DNA of 64,000 nucleotides from Lachnospiraceae bacterium (GCA_022510565.1 JAFLTE010000010.1:42627-106626), one strand, 5' to 3'; positions 28,490 to 37,676 are shown, counted from the first letter of the stretch. Numbers and translations are program-made. The notes: generated by a model from the letters alone, not told the origin.

Positions 28490-30275
28490 TTTCGGCACCT
28501 TCTTCCTTGTAATATTTACTTTGCACGTCATAGAGCTCGGCATACTTGCCGCCAAGGCTCAGCAGCTCTTCATGCGTACCTTCTTCGCAGATTCCTGCAT
28601 TATCGATCATGATAATGCGGTCACAGAAACGGGTGGAAGCGAGACGATGGGAAATGTAGACAGACGATCTGCCCCCTGTCACTTCGTGATACTTTTGGTA
28701 CATATCAGATTCCGCAATAGGGTCAAGGGCCGCTGTCGGTTCATCAAGAATGATAAAAGGGGCATTTTTGTAGAGCGCCCGCGCCAGCATCAGCCTTTGT
28801 GTTTCACCGCCGGAAAGCATAGTTGCCTCATCATATACCTCCCGGTTAAGATATGTCTCATAACCATCCGGCAGAGACTCAATCTTTGCATGAAGTCCCG
28901 CTTTTCTCGCACATTCCTTCACCCGGACCATATCAATACCGGCATAGTCCTGCGCAATATTGGTCGCTATCGTTCCTGCCAGCAAAGAAAAATCCTGGAA
29001 AACTGCCGAGAACATTGTGTAATAGTCCGCACGGTTGTAGTTTCGTATATCTTCACCGTCAAGCAGCACCTTACCCTCGGTAGGGTCTAGCAGACCGCAC
29101 ATCAGTTTAATCAGCGTTGTCTTGCCCGCTCCGTTTAAGCCTACCACCGCCAGTTTTTCACCGGGATGCAGTGTGAGATTTATATCCGTCAGGGTATCCT
29201 GATCGGCTGCCGGATAACGGAAGGAAACGCCTTCCAGTCTGATTTCGTATTTTCTTTCTGCCTCGACTTGAATAGATTTACCGCCCTCGAACTGAAATGG
29301 CTCATAATATTCCAGGCACTCACGTACTGTGGAGATGTCGAGGGACTGTTTATACAGGGTACTAAAACCGTTCAGTATTCCCGATACCCATCCGGTAAAG
29401 CCGCCTACTGCGGTGAAATACAGGAGAAACTCTGCTGCACTGAGTCCACCCTGAATCACGAGAGAAATCAGGTAAGCGTATGCAATGGCATTACGAAGGA
29501 ATGTCAAGACCAGATCGGCAATGGGCGACCAGATATATACGCTCTGCGCTTTTTGATGAAAGGTCCTATAGCCGCTCATTGCTTTTCCATACAACTCTTC
29601 GAGCCAATGGCGCAGACCAAAAATACGGATATCTTTGGCTGCGCTCAGATCCTCAACGCGCCACGACAGATAATTCATGTGTCTTTCATATTCCGCCTCT
29701 TCCTCACGATGACGATATCCGTATCCGTTCACGTAATTGCCGATAAAATAACTGATCAATGTTGTTACAATGATGAGAAGAATGAGAAGGGGCTGCACAG
29801 TTGTCAGAAGGCTTACATAGATGAGAAATCCGATGATATTGGTTACCAGCGTTGTCAGCGTTGTCCATATGGCTTCTGCTGATGTCATACTGGAAAATGT
29901 GCACTCACGGGCCTTGGTAAGCAGTTTTATGAATTTGTCATCATCTATATTGGGATAAGATGTGGTTGCTGCCTTTTTATTCAAAAGACCGGTAATCTCT
30001 GCGCGAACGCTGATTCTGCCAAACAATGTATTCGTATTCACGTAAGCGGATGCAGCCGATACGAACATAAGCGCAAGAGCAAACCCTGCAATCGTCCAAA
30101 ACAACTCTCCTACGGAAACGTGTCTTTCTACTGCCGACAATATCGTGGGAGAAACATACAGATTGACAAGGTTTAAAGCAACTGCCAGTGCTGCCGAAAT
30201 CAGGCTTAAGATAATCACCTTCTTTTCCTTGGAAGTCCACGCAAGTTTTATCATAAACCAGGAATTTTGCCACAT
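28482..30275 (-). CDS. ABC transporter, fused permease/ATPase (exporter half, first of pair)
   Basis: This 597-residue half-transporter is the partner of the following gene. Transmembrane helices occupy about residues 15-310; the ATPase domain has Walker A GLNGAGKTTLIK, signature LSGGETQRLMLARAL and Walker B FIILDEP, with an H-loop in SHRLAS. Both halves keep the Walker B catalytic glutamate, so neither nucleotide site is obviously dead. It follows a two-component system after a 101-base gap that holds a strong terminator. Substrate is unknown; linkage to a LytTR system suggests peptide export or peptide/antibiotic defence. Confidence 0.92.
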   Translation of the reverse strand: MWQNSWFMIKLAWTSKEKKVIILSLISAALAVALNLVNLYVSPTILSAVERHVSVGELFWTIAGFALALMFVSAASAYVNTNTLFGRISVRAEITGLLNKKAATTSYPNIDDDKFIKLLTKARECTFSSMTSAEAIWTTLTTLVTNIIGFLIYVSLLTTVQPLLILLIIVTTLISYFIGNYVNGYGYRHREEEAEYERHMNYLSWRVEDLSAAKDIRIFGLRHWLEELYGKAMSGYRTFHQKAQSVYIWSPIADLVLTFLRNAIAYAYLISLVIQGGLSAAEFLLYFTAVGGFTGWVSGILNGFSTLYKQSLDISTVRECLEYYEPFQFEGGKSIQVEAERKYEIRLEGVSFRYPAADQDTLTDINLTLHPGEKLAVVGLNGAGKTTLIKLMCGLLDPTEGKVLLDGEDIRNYNRADYYTMFSAVFQDFSLLAGTIATNIAQDYAGIDMVRVKECARKAGLHAKIESLPDGYETYLNREVYDEATMLSGGETQRLMLARALYKNAPFIILDEPTAALDPIAESDMYQKYHEVTGGRSSVYISHRLASTRFCDRIIMIDNAGICEEGTHEELLSLGGKYAELYDVQSKYYKEEGAENE

Positions 30276-30312
30276 ATATAAACACCATCCTTTCCGGGAA
30301 TCATCATACCGT

Positions 30313-30344
30313 AAAAAATCGTCCCCGGTTTATTCCGGGGACGA
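30313..30344 (-). terminator. Strong intrinsic terminator between the kinase gene and the ABC exporter genes
   Basis: On the minus strand a perfect 10-bp stem TCGTCCCCGG / CCGGGGACGA with a 6-base loop is followed by TTTTTT. It separates the regulator-kinase pair from the exporter pair, so the exporter genes need read-through or their own start. Confidence 0.85.
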
Positions 30345-30376
30345 ATCGTCATTTGTGGGTGATGAATTGCAGGTTC

Positions 30377-31039
30377 TTATACCTGTGGGAGCAATATTTC
30401 TGTTGTAAACGCTCCGTCTTCACTGTTACGGCTGATGTATCCGTCCAAACGCTCTACAATGCTGTCTATCCGAATCAGACCGAAGCCGTGTCCCTCGCCC
30501 TTAGTACTTCGAAATAGCTTTCCTTCTTTTTGCATTTTCTTTCCGGCTGTAAAATTCGTGAAGGAAATATAAAGCTGGGTATTTCTCAAATCCATATATA
30601 CGCGGATCACCCGCCGGTCCTCCGGCAGTTTCACACTGGCTTCAATTGCATTGTCAAACAAGTTTCCGATGATACAACACAGGTCAATTTCCGACAATTG
30701 CAGTTTCACCGGGATACATGCATCAGCTATTACCTTGATATTCTTGGAGCTTGCCAACGAAATTTTCGAATTCAGGATAGCATCCGTCATGGCATTGCCT
30801 GTCTTAATGACAGTATCCACGGAGGCCAAGTCATCATCCAATAGGTCAAGATACCGCTTGATGGCATCCCAGTCCTCCGATGCTGCATACGCTTTCATCG
30901 CCTGGATATGATTACGATAGTCATGCCGCCACCCTCTCATCTTTCGATACATATTGTCAACTTCACGATAATGCGTTTCAATCAATTCGTGCTGATATGA
31001 AGCAATCTTGTTATCTATTTTTTTAGAAAAGAATCCCAT
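30377..31039 (-). CDS. GHKL-type histidine kinase without sensor or membrane domain
   Basis: This 220-residue protein is only the cytoplasmic part of an AgrC/LytS-type kinase. A coiled-coil start (residues 5-35) leads to the phospho-acceptor box RGWRHDYRNHIQ (H39), then the N box NLFDNAIEAS and the G boxes STKGEGHGFGLIRID. AgrC-like kinases normally carry 5-7 transmembrane helices first; none are present here. I use the ATG at 31039 with GGGGTG upstream, which lies five bases after the regulator stop. It pairs with the LytTR regulator encoded just upstream. Confidence 0.88.
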   Translation of the reverse strand: MGFFSKKIDNKIASYQHELIETHYREVDNMYRKMRGWRHDYRNHIQAMKAYAASEDWDAIKRYLDLLDDDLASVDTVIKTGNAMTDAILNSKISLASSKNIKVIADACIPVKLQLSEIDLCCIIGNLFDNAIEASVKLPEDRRVIRVYMDLRNTQLYISFTNFTAGKKMQKEGKLFRSTKGEGHGFGLIRIDSIVERLDGYISRNSEDGAFTTEILLPQV

Positions 31040-31044
31040 ATGCT

Positions 31045-31743
31045 TCACCCCATATTGATAATTGCTCGATTAACACTTTCATAAGCACCTCTGGGTAAAG
31101 AGATGACTGTACCATCATTCAACGTGATTTCTTTCTTTGTGACACGGCCAATCTGTGTCAGATTGACTACTACAGAACGGCTTACACGCAGAAAACGGTC
31201 ATCCAACTCTTTTTCTAATTCACCAAGCGTCATTTTTACTGTCAAATCATCAGAAGCGTGGATGGTGACATAGTTACCGGACACATTGGCGTACCTGATT
31301 TGATATATAGGGATACGGACCATTTCACCACCAACCTCAAAGTTTAAAACTTTTTCGTTTTTTGATAGCTTTGTGGCGGCCCGGTCAAGGACAGAAAACA
31401 GTCTGTCCCCCTTCACAGGTTTCATCAAATAATGCAGTGCAGCTACTTCATAGCCTTCCAAAATATAATCGGAATATCCGGTGATAAAAACAATTTGAAC
31501 AGTATGATTATCGCGGCGCAGCATTTTGGCCATGGTTACACCATCCATAGTTCCCATCTCTATATCAAGAAGCAAAATGTCATAATCGCTTTTCTCGGCA
31601 TAATGAAACAGGAAGTTTTCAGCAGAAGTAAATGCTGAAATTTGCACCCTGTAACCGGTATGAATGCCCCAATCGCGTACTAACCCTGATATATATTGTC
31701 TATCTGCATCGGAATCATCACAGATTGCAATCTTGTAATTCAT
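31045..31743 (-). CDS. LytTR family response regulator
   Basis: This 232-residue regulator has an N-terminal receiver domain (acidic pair D9-D10, phosphorylated aspartate D60 in LLLDIEMG, lysine in LMKPVKG). Its C-terminal LytTR DNA-binding domain is at about 130-230 (RIPIYQIRYANVSGNYV, FLRVSRSVVVNLTQI). LytTR regulators commonly control peptide signalling, bacteriocin and exporter genes. It is the first gene of the unit with GGAGGAAAC before its ATG. The neighbouring kinase and, beyond a terminator, the ABC pair are its likely partner and target. Confidence 0.93.
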   Translation of the reverse strand: MNYKIAICDDSDADRQYISGLVRDWGIHTGYRVQISAFTSAENFLFHYAEKSDYDILLLDIEMGTMDGVTMAKMLRRDNHTVQIVFITGYSDYILEGYEVAALHYLMKPVKGDRLFSVLDRAATKLSKNEKVLNFEVGGEMVRIPIYQIRYANVSGNYVTIHASDDLTVKMTLGELEKELDDRFLRVSRSVVVNLTQIGRVTKKEITLNDGTVISLPRGAYESVNRAIINMG

Positions 31744-31837
31744 GTTTCCTCCATCCTTTGCATTCTCTGACTTTGGCTTATGGCAGACTTATAATACCAT
31801 ATAATTTTATTCAGTTCCACCTGCCTGCTCGTATTGG

Positions 31838-32938
31838 TTACAATTCTTTCTCTGCTTGCCCATGCATGTTCCGATACCTTCGCAAAATATACAATGCCCT
31901 TTCTACATCCTCAGTATCAGGATTTACTATCTCTGCCCGGTTCGACAGTCCACAAATACGACGAGGCTCCTCTCCGAAATAAACTCGTCGATTGCTGGGA
32001 CATTTACACAATCTTTCAGGAAACTGCGCTTTGAACCATTGAAACAATTCTCTGTCTTCCTCATATATTGTCCCGGCTAACTCAGTGATATTCTGAAAAT
32101 GATTAAAATAAAGGCATAGCATCAAGTATTCACGATCCGCATAAAAACCGCAAATATTTTTTCCTTTAAAGGAATATTCCACCTTCCACTTAAAGTCAGA
32201 CACAATCCCCCTTAAAGGTTTTATCCTGGCCTTAGTCTTCATTCCGGTCAAGCACATCTCCAGCCTTTTCACTATTGCGGCACTTCCAACCGAAAGTGTC
32301 TTACATATATCGTCCACTGTAGGGATTGGCGCATACGCGTTCTTGTAATCAAGGCGCAGAAAATTCATCCACTTATATTTGCTGTCAGGAGTCTTACATA
32401 AGTATTGCAGCCCTGACATTGCGTCCTTATATACCTTATGGGTAATATAGACCGTATCATCCTTTTCCTCTGTTTGCACCCCAATCCTTACCAATCGCTC
32501 ATATCTTTGAACATTATATTTTGCATCATGAATACGCTCCATCTGCTTCAGAACATATTTGTAATCCTCTTTCGGCACCGCCAAGGAACCGGTCTGCTCA
32601 TCTACACCGATGCTTTTTAGCCCCAAATTATAAAAATATAGCGCATAGAACTGTATTGCCTGTTGGAAAGTATTTCGCAGCGTGCTCTCTCGGGAATCAC
32701 TTATATGCTCCTTCTCTTTTTTCTTTTGAGTTGCTCGCTTTTGCAAATTTACCAGATATTCCTCATAAGGCGCCGGAAACACCAGATATTCCTCTGGGCT
32801 CTCATACATACCCTGATAGATTGAAACCATAAGCTGGTAAAACTCAAACTGTCCCTTTTCACTTTGTTGGTCCGATGACTCAAAAGGTGCGATCATGCCC
32901 AAACAATGCTTTATCGAACGCTGTGCACATGTTTCCAT
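31838..32938 (-). CDS. Protein of unknown function, downstream of AraC regulator
   Basis: I do not recognise this 366-residue protein. It is soluble, basic and mostly alpha-helical. A lysine-rich segment lies near residues 70-80 and a short helix-turn-helix-like stretch (TVDDICKTLSVGSAAIVKRLEM) near 230. A C-terminal domain (FKWKVEYSFKGKNICGFYADRE and on) may bind a ligand. I start at the ATG at 32938 because AGGAGAAGGGAG precedes it; the longer reading overlaps the AraC gene and has no ribosome site. It is 16 bases after the AraC gene, so the two likely form an operon. Confidence 0.6.
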   Translation of the reverse strand: METCAQRSIKHCLGMIAPFESSDQQSEKGQFEFYQLMVSIYQGMYESPEEYLVFPAPYEEYLVNLQKRATQKKKEKEHISDSRESTLRNTFQQAIQFYALYFYNLGLKSIGVDEQTGSLAVPKEDYKYVLKQMERIHDAKYNVQRYERLVRIGVQTEEKDDTVYITHKVYKDAMSGLQYLCKTPDSKYKWMNFLRLDYKNAYAPIPTVDDICKTLSVGSAAIVKRLEMCLTGMKTKARIKPLRGIVSDFKWKVEYSFKGKNICGFYADREYLMLCLYFNHFQNITELAGTIYEEDRELFQWFKAQFPERLCKCPSNRRVYFGEEPRRICGLSNRAEIVNPDTEDVERALYILRRYRNMHGQAEKEL

Positions 32939-32954
32939 ATATTGCTCCCTTCTC

Positions 32955-33788
32955 CTATACCTTTTCCACCGGCAGCCACAGTTCACAATAGCTTCCCTGA
33001 GGATCCTCCTGATTGAGAGGTCCATACATTTCAACATTGTAGTTGCCGCCCAGCTTATATTCCCTGCAGTTTGGCAGCCACTCTCCCCACATCCTTGTAT
33101 TGGTGTCCTGCAAGGTCCTCAAGGTACAGGGAAAAATCGCCCATTTCCCGGCAGGCAGCACTCTGGTCTCACACCCCTGCGGCACATCCCTGTCCGGAAT
33201 ATACTCGTCTGCAATGTAATAGTCAAAATATTTTCCATCCAGATCAATACACAGGCCATACATGCCTATAACGAGTTCACTGCCGCCATCCGACCAGTGC
33301 TCCTCCCAAAACTCCGGAATCCTTCCATAGGAATCCTCTACGTTAAAGCTTCTTTTTCTCCCCATGATTGTAAATGCCTCTTTTTCCACGATTCTATACT
33401 CCATCATCGTTCCCTCCTCGAATATCAACCGCATTTTCAAAGGTGCAAAATCTCGTAGATTCACCTCTTTCTCTCTGGCAGCGGAAGGAGTGATTCCATG
33501 AAATTTTGTAAAGGCTCTGGTAAAGCTGTCAGGTGAGCCATAGCCATATTTGAAGGCAATATCAATTATCTTTACATCCCCACCGGACAACTCCCGCCCC
33601 GCTGCAGCAAGTCTTCTGTTCCGAATATATTCTCCCACCGAGCAACCGCACAACGCATGGAAAATTCGCTGAAAGTGAAATTCCGAAATACATGACATTT
33701 CAGCCACATCCTTTACTGATATTTCTTCTGTCAAGTTCTGTTCAATATACTCCAGAGCATTTTGAATATCTTCCACCCAAGTGTTCAT
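32955..33788 (-). CDS. AraC family regulator with GyrI-like effector domain
   Basis: This 277-residue protein has two helix-turn-helix motifs in the first 105 residues (ISVKDVAEMSCISEFHFQRIF and the DIAFKYGYGSPDSFTRAFTKFHG signature of AraC/XylS). A C-terminal GyrI-like effector-binding domain covers about 125-277 (YRIVEKEAFTIMGRKRSF onward). This Rob/SoxS-like layout usually senses small hydrophobic or cationic compounds. The ATG follows GGAAGGAG. The following unknown gene is its probable operon partner. Confidence 0.93.
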   Translation of the reverse strand: MNTWVEDIQNALEYIEQNLTEEISVKDVAEMSCISEFHFQRIFHALCGCSVGEYIRNRRLAAAGRELSGGDVKIIDIAFKYGYGSPDSFTRAFTKFHGITPSAAREKEVNLRDFAPLKMRLIFEEGTMMEYRIVEKEAFTIMGRKRSFNVEDSYGRIPEFWEEHWSDGGSELVIGMYGLCIDLDGKYFDYYIADEYIPDRDVPQGCETRVLPAGKWAIFPCTLRTLQDTNTRMWGEWLPNCREYKLGGNYNVEMYGPLNQEDPQGSYCELWLPVEKV

Positions 33789-33873
33789 AGCCTTCTCCTT
33801 CCATTGATGATCACATTATATAATAAGTCTGCCATTTCTACCCGACTTTTTCTGCTTTTTTAGGAGAATTAAT

Positions 33874-33906
33874 AAAAAAGCATTCCGCCCATCCTGACAG
33901 AATGCT
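33874..33906 (-). terminator. Intrinsic terminator on the minus strand
   Basis: AGCATTC pairs with GAATGCT across a 14-base loop, and on the minus strand TTTTTT follows. It insulates the AraC gene from transcription coming from the queD-like gene. Confidence 0.6.
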
Positions 33907-34197
33907 TCCGTTTCACAACCCAAAAAATCATCGCGATTGCCCAACCGTCACATTTTTTTAGCCAGTCATAAAACACGAAATATGTGCTTTCCCTGTGGTA
34001 CATTTTTCGCTGACAAATCAAGCTCGTTCTGAGCTTTCAAAACAACTCTGTTCATCATTCTACTCCGCTCACATCCATCAACAACAGCGTCTTTGCCGTG
34101 GACATGAACGATTACCGCCTAATAAATTCAGCGCCCTCTTTATCGTAAAAAGGACGCTGATATGTTCCGTCTAAAATTACGGAAAAATTCCATGCAT

Positions 34198-34217
34198 CGT
34201 AGGATTCTAATCCTACG
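34198..34217. other. Perfect 9-bp inverted repeat after the QueD-like gene
   Basis: CGTAGGATT-CT-AATCCTACG lies four bases after the stop of the queD-like gene. No long T-run follows on the minus strand, so its role as a terminator is unclear. Confidence 0.4.
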
Positions 34218-34221
34218 TTTA

Positions 34222-34785
34222 TTATTTCTTATAACCGCACTTCGGGCAAGCGCCGTTCTCGTTCAGGGCGATGCCGCACAGCGGACAACGATCTATGCTC
34301 TTCCGGGGTTCATATTCCTCAGTTGCAGCATTCACACCACTGGTGAATGTGAGCTTCACAATATTCAGTTTGTCCTTCAGCAGATCATAGACAATTTTAA
34401 TCATTCCCTCAACCGTCATGGTCTCCTTGGTAACCACCAGTCGGCACTCCGGATATGCAGTAGCCAGTTCGGTCTTAAAAGCCGGTCCCTTCTGCTTATT
34501 GGTCGGTGCACCGTCTTTAATGCCCTGCTCTTCATAGACTTTAAGAATAGCAGGCAGAAGAGGATCATCTTCTCTCAGAACTAAAGCATGGTCAAAGTTC
34601 TGCAGAACCTCCCATGCAGTCTTCTTGATTTCGTTGCAGGGGAATACCATGTTGACACCGGGCTCAACAGTTTCTTCTACCTCAATGGTCAATACGCCGG
34701 TATGTCCGTGTAAATACTGAGCTTCTCCTTTGAATCCGTAGAAGCGGTGAGCATACTGCAAATCTAATGTAGTGATACTTCTCAT
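34222..34785 (-). CDS. 6-pyruvoyl-tetrahydropterin synthase/QueD-like protein with C-terminal zinc ribbon
   Basis: This 187-residue protein has the QueD/PTPS fold: zinc ligands H13 (QYAHRF) and the H26-G27-H28 pair (LHGHTG), a FDHALVL motif, and a VVTKETMTVEGMI segment. QueD makes 6-carboxy-tetrahydropterin for queuosine. Two features are odd. The catalytic cysteine four residues before HGH is an alanine (A22), and the C-terminus adds a CPLCG...CPKCG zinc ribbon not found in the usual 120-residue enzyme. No queC, queE or queF is nearby. It may be a paralogue with another pterin or nucleic-acid role. Confidence 0.75.
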   Translation of the reverse strand: MRSITTLDLQYAHRFYGFKGEAQYLHGHTGVLTIEVEETVEPGVNMVFPCNEIKKTAWEVLQNFDHALVLREDDPLLPAILKVYEEQGIKDGAPTNKQKGPAFKTELATAYPECRLVVTKETMTVEGMIKIVYDLLKDKLNIVKLTFTSGVNAATEEYEPRKSIDRCPLCGIALNENGACPKCGYKK

Positions 34786-34810
34786 ATTTTTCTCCTTTAC
34801 TTAATATATT

Positions 34811-34832
34811 TATGGGGATATTTATACCCATA
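34811..34832. promoter_or_regulatory. Imperfect palindrome in the leader of the QueD-like gene
   Basis: TATGGGGATATTTATACCCATA is a near-palindrome with TATGGG/CCCATA arms, 26 bases upstream of the gene start. It could be an operator. A TATAAA box overlaps it on the minus strand. Confidence 0.35.
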
Positions 34833-34965
34833 GTTCCGTTGCTAATAATATGTATTTTCAATTAGGATAATATATGAATAGCAGGAATTTGTCAATCATG
34901 TAGAGATTGCCATATATCCGTTTCACATTCAACTATTTATAACTGCTGTGAAAGGTGATTCATTC

Positions 34966-34997
34966 AAAAAGGCTGCCGCCCAACGGGCAACAGCCTT
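34966..34997 (-). terminator. Terminator of glgP
   Basis: On the minus strand AAGGCTG...CAGCCTT with an inner CCC/GGG pairing is followed by TTTTT, immediately after the glgP stop. Confidence 0.8.
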
Positions 34998-35006
34998 CAT
35001 CGTCAA

Positions 35007-37514
35007 TTATTTACCTGAAGATTTCTTCTCGGAAGCAGCAGACGCTTTCGGAATCGTAACCTTATCCAGCTTCCAGATATCATCCACATACTCCTGAATG
35101 GTTCTGTCGGAAGTGAACTTTCCGGAACATGCCACGTTGAGAATTGCACTTCTTGCCCAGCCGCTCTCGTTCCTGTATGCCGCCTCTACCTTCTTCTGAG
35201 CTTCTGCGTAGGACTTGAAATCCTTTAAGATAAAGTAAGTGTCCGCCTTAGACGTACTCTGTGTATTTAACAGAGAATTGTACAAAGGTCTGAACAGATC
35301 GGGATCGTTAGGCGCATATGTGCCGTTAATAAGCTGCATGAGAACTTTTCTCACATCAGGATCATTGTTGAAGATCTCGGTCGGATCATAACCGCCATAG
35401 TTTTCAAAGCGGATGACTTCATCGGAGCTTAGACCGAAAATAAAGGCGTTCTCTTCTCCGACTTCCTCCACGATTTCCACATTCGCACCATCCATCGTTC
35501 CGATGGTGAGTGCACCGTTTAACATGAACTTCATGTTACCTGTACCGGAAGCCTCTTTACTTGCGGTAGAAATCTGCTCCGACACATCGGATGCCGCAAA
35601 GATGATCTCGGCATTGGACACACGATAATTCTCAATAAATACTACCTTAATCTTGCCGTTGATTTCCGGATCGTTATTGATTACATCGGCCACGGAATTA
35701 ATCAGCTTAATCGTCAGCTTGGCGTTCATGTAACCTGCTGCTGCCTTCGCACCGAAAATGAACGTTCTCGGATAGAATTCCATATCCGGATGCTCTTTTA
35801 ACTCATTGTACAGATACATTACGTGCAGGATATTAAGAAGCTGACGCTTATATTCATGCAATCTCTTAACCTGTACATCAAAGATGGAGCGAGGGTCTAC
35901 CTCGATACCGTTATGCTCGAGAATATACTCTGCCAAACGCACCTTGTTCTGGTACTTAATATTCATAAATTCATGCTGTGCCTTCTCATCGTCCGCATAG
36001 ATTTTCAACTTGTTAATCTTAGGCAGGTCGGTAATCCAGTCGTTGCCCACATGATCCGTAACCCAATCTGCCAGAAGCGGATTCGCATGCAGAAGGAATC
36101 TTCTCTGTGTGATACCGTTGGTCTTGTTGTTGAACTTCTCCGGCATCATATCGTAGAAGTCTCTCAATTCCTGATTCTTCAGAATCTCTGTATGTAGTCT
36201 CGCCACACCGTTGACGGAGTAACCTGCAACGATTGCAAGATGAGCCATCTTCACCTGACCGTCATAGATAATCGCCATTTTTCTGACTTTTTCCTGGTCG
36301 CCGGGATATCTCTGCTCGATCTGTGCCACAAATCGACGATTAATCTCCTCCACAATCTGATATACACGGGGCAGCAATCTGGAGAAAAGCTCAATCGGCC
36401 ACTTCTCTAATGCTTCCGACATGATTGTGTGGTTCGTGTAAGCACAAGTCTTCGTTGTCACTTCCCATGCTTCGTCCCATGTGAGATAGTGCTCATCCAT
36501 CAGAATACGCATCAACTCTGCAATCGCAACCGTAGGATGGGTATCATTTAGCTGAAAAGTAACCTTCTCATAGAATTTCCTGATGTCATCATGCTTGCCC
36601 ATATATTTAGCCACTGCTCTCTGCACGGATGCAGAGATGAAGAAATACTGCTGTTTCAGACGGAGCTCCTTGCCGGCATAGTGATTGTCGTTCGGATACA
36701 GTACCTCCACAATATTCCTCGCCAGATTCTCCTGCTCTACTGCCCTCTGGTAATCTCCTTTGTCGAAAGAATCAAGCTGAAAACACTCCACAGGCTCTGC
36801 GTCCCAGATTCGAAGCGTATTGACGATGCCGTTGCCATAGCCAACAACGGGAAGATCATAAGGAATAGCACGTACTGCCTGATAGCCTTCCTGCCTGAAA
36901 TTGCTCCTACCGTTCTCATCCACATAGACATTTACATATCCGCCAAATCTGACTTCCTGCGCATATTCCGGTCTTCTCAGTTCAAAAGGATTGCCGTCTC
37001 TAAGCCAGTTATCCGGCACTTCCACCTGATAACCGTCCCGAATCTCCTGCTTGAACATACCGTAGCGATAGCGGATACCGCAGCCATAAGCCGCATATCC
37101 TAATGTTGCAAGGGAGTCTAAGAAACATGCTGCCAGACGTCCTAAACCACCGTTACCAAGCGCCGCATCCGGCTCCTGATCCTCCACTACATTGATATCG
37201 ATGCCCAGCTCATCCAAAGCCTTCTTAACTTCCTTATAGGCCTGTAGATTGATAATGTTATTTCCAAGTGCACGGCCCATCAGGAACTCCATGGATAAGT
37301 AGTACACCATCTTGGGGTCCTGTCTGTCGAATTCCTTCTGGGTTGTCAGCCACTGATCCACAACCGCATCCTTTATTGCATAAGAAACCGCCTGAAAAAT
37401 TTGCTGGTCTGTCGCTTCCTCAAGGGTTTTCCGATAAAGTGTCTTGATATTGTACAAAACACTTCTCTTAAAAAGTTCTGTATCAAATGTTGATGTCACA
37501 GCTTTCTTTGCCAT
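35007..37514 (-). CDS. glgP: Glycogen/starch phosphorylase
   Basis: This 835-residue GT35 enzyme releases glucose-1-phosphate from alpha-1,4-glucans using pyridoxal phosphate. It shows DAALGNGGLGRLAACFLDS near residue 110, the YRVSNAEIIFAASDVSEQIS segment, and the PLP-lysine block EASGTGNMKFMLNGALT near residue 660. There is no signal peptide. It is a single-gene unit with its own terminator; no glgA or glgC lies near. The ATG follows TAGGAGG. A minus-strand TATAAT at about 37590 is a candidate -10. Confidence 0.97.
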   Translation of the reverse strand: MAKKAVTSTFDTELFKRSVLYNIKTLYRKTLEEATDQQIFQAVSYAIKDAVVDQWLTTQKEFDRQDPKMVYYLSMEFLMGRALGNNIINLQAYKEVKKALDELGIDINVVEDQEPDAALGNGGLGRLAACFLDSLATLGYAAYGCGIRYRYGMFKQEIRDGYQVEVPDNWLRDGNPFELRRPEYAQEVRFGGYVNVYVDENGRSNFRQEGYQAVRAIPYDLPVVGYGNGIVNTLRIWDAEPVECFQLDSFDKGDYQRAVEQENLARNIVEVLYPNDNHYAGKELRLKQQYFFISASVQRAVAKYMGKHDDIRKFYEKVTFQLNDTHPTVAIAELMRILMDEHYLTWDEAWEVTTKTCAYTNHTIMSEALEKWPIELFSRLLPRVYQIVEEINRRFVAQIEQRYPGDQEKVRKMAIIYDGQVKMAHLAIVAGYSVNGVARLHTEILKNQELRDFYDMMPEKFNNKTNGITQRRFLLHANPLLADWVTDHVGNDWITDLPKINKLKIYADDEKAQHEFMNIKYQNKVRLAEYILEHNGIEVDPRSIFDVQVKRLHEYKRQLLNILHVMYLYNELKEHPDMEFYPRTFIFGAKAAAGYMNAKLTIKLINSVADVINNDPEINGKIKVVFIENYRVSNAEIIFAASDVSEQISTASKEASGTGNMKFMLNGALTIGTMDGANVEIVEEVGEENAFIFGLSSDEVIRFENYGGYDPTEIFNNDPDVRKVLMQLINGTYAPNDPDLFRPLYNSLLNTQSTSKADTYFILKDFKSYAEAQKKVEAAYRNESGWARSAILNVACSGKFTSDRTIQEYVDDIWKLDKVTIPKASAASEKKSSGK

Positions 37515-37676
37515 TCGTGTGCCTCCTATTTGCTCTCTGATTTAACATTTTATTCCAAAGTTAATCGCGAAGCGATATACTTTCAACCTTCTCTATTATA
37601 TACGGTATTTGGGATTTTGGCTATAATAAATGTGCTTAAATTGTTGTCGAAAATAATCTTTTTTTATATTTTCTTA

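Larger units (their letters stand above)
33789..34221. other. Intergenic region of 433 bases with several hairpins, no convincing gene
   Basis: This stretch holds a terminator (33874-33906), a hairpin near 34128-34158 (CAGCG...CGCTG with an inner pairing) and a perfect 9-bp inverted repeat at 34198-34217. On the minus strand one frame is open for 50 codons (34118 down to 33966) without a good start or ribosome site; it may be a gene remnant or chance. A small non-coding RNA ending at the terminator is possible but unproven. Confidence 0.4.

Noticed and set aside
26618..31743. Lantibiotic or C39-processed bacteriocin cluster
   Set aside because: No LanB/LanC/LanM, no peptidase domain on the ABC proteins and no clear precursor peptide with double-glycine leader.
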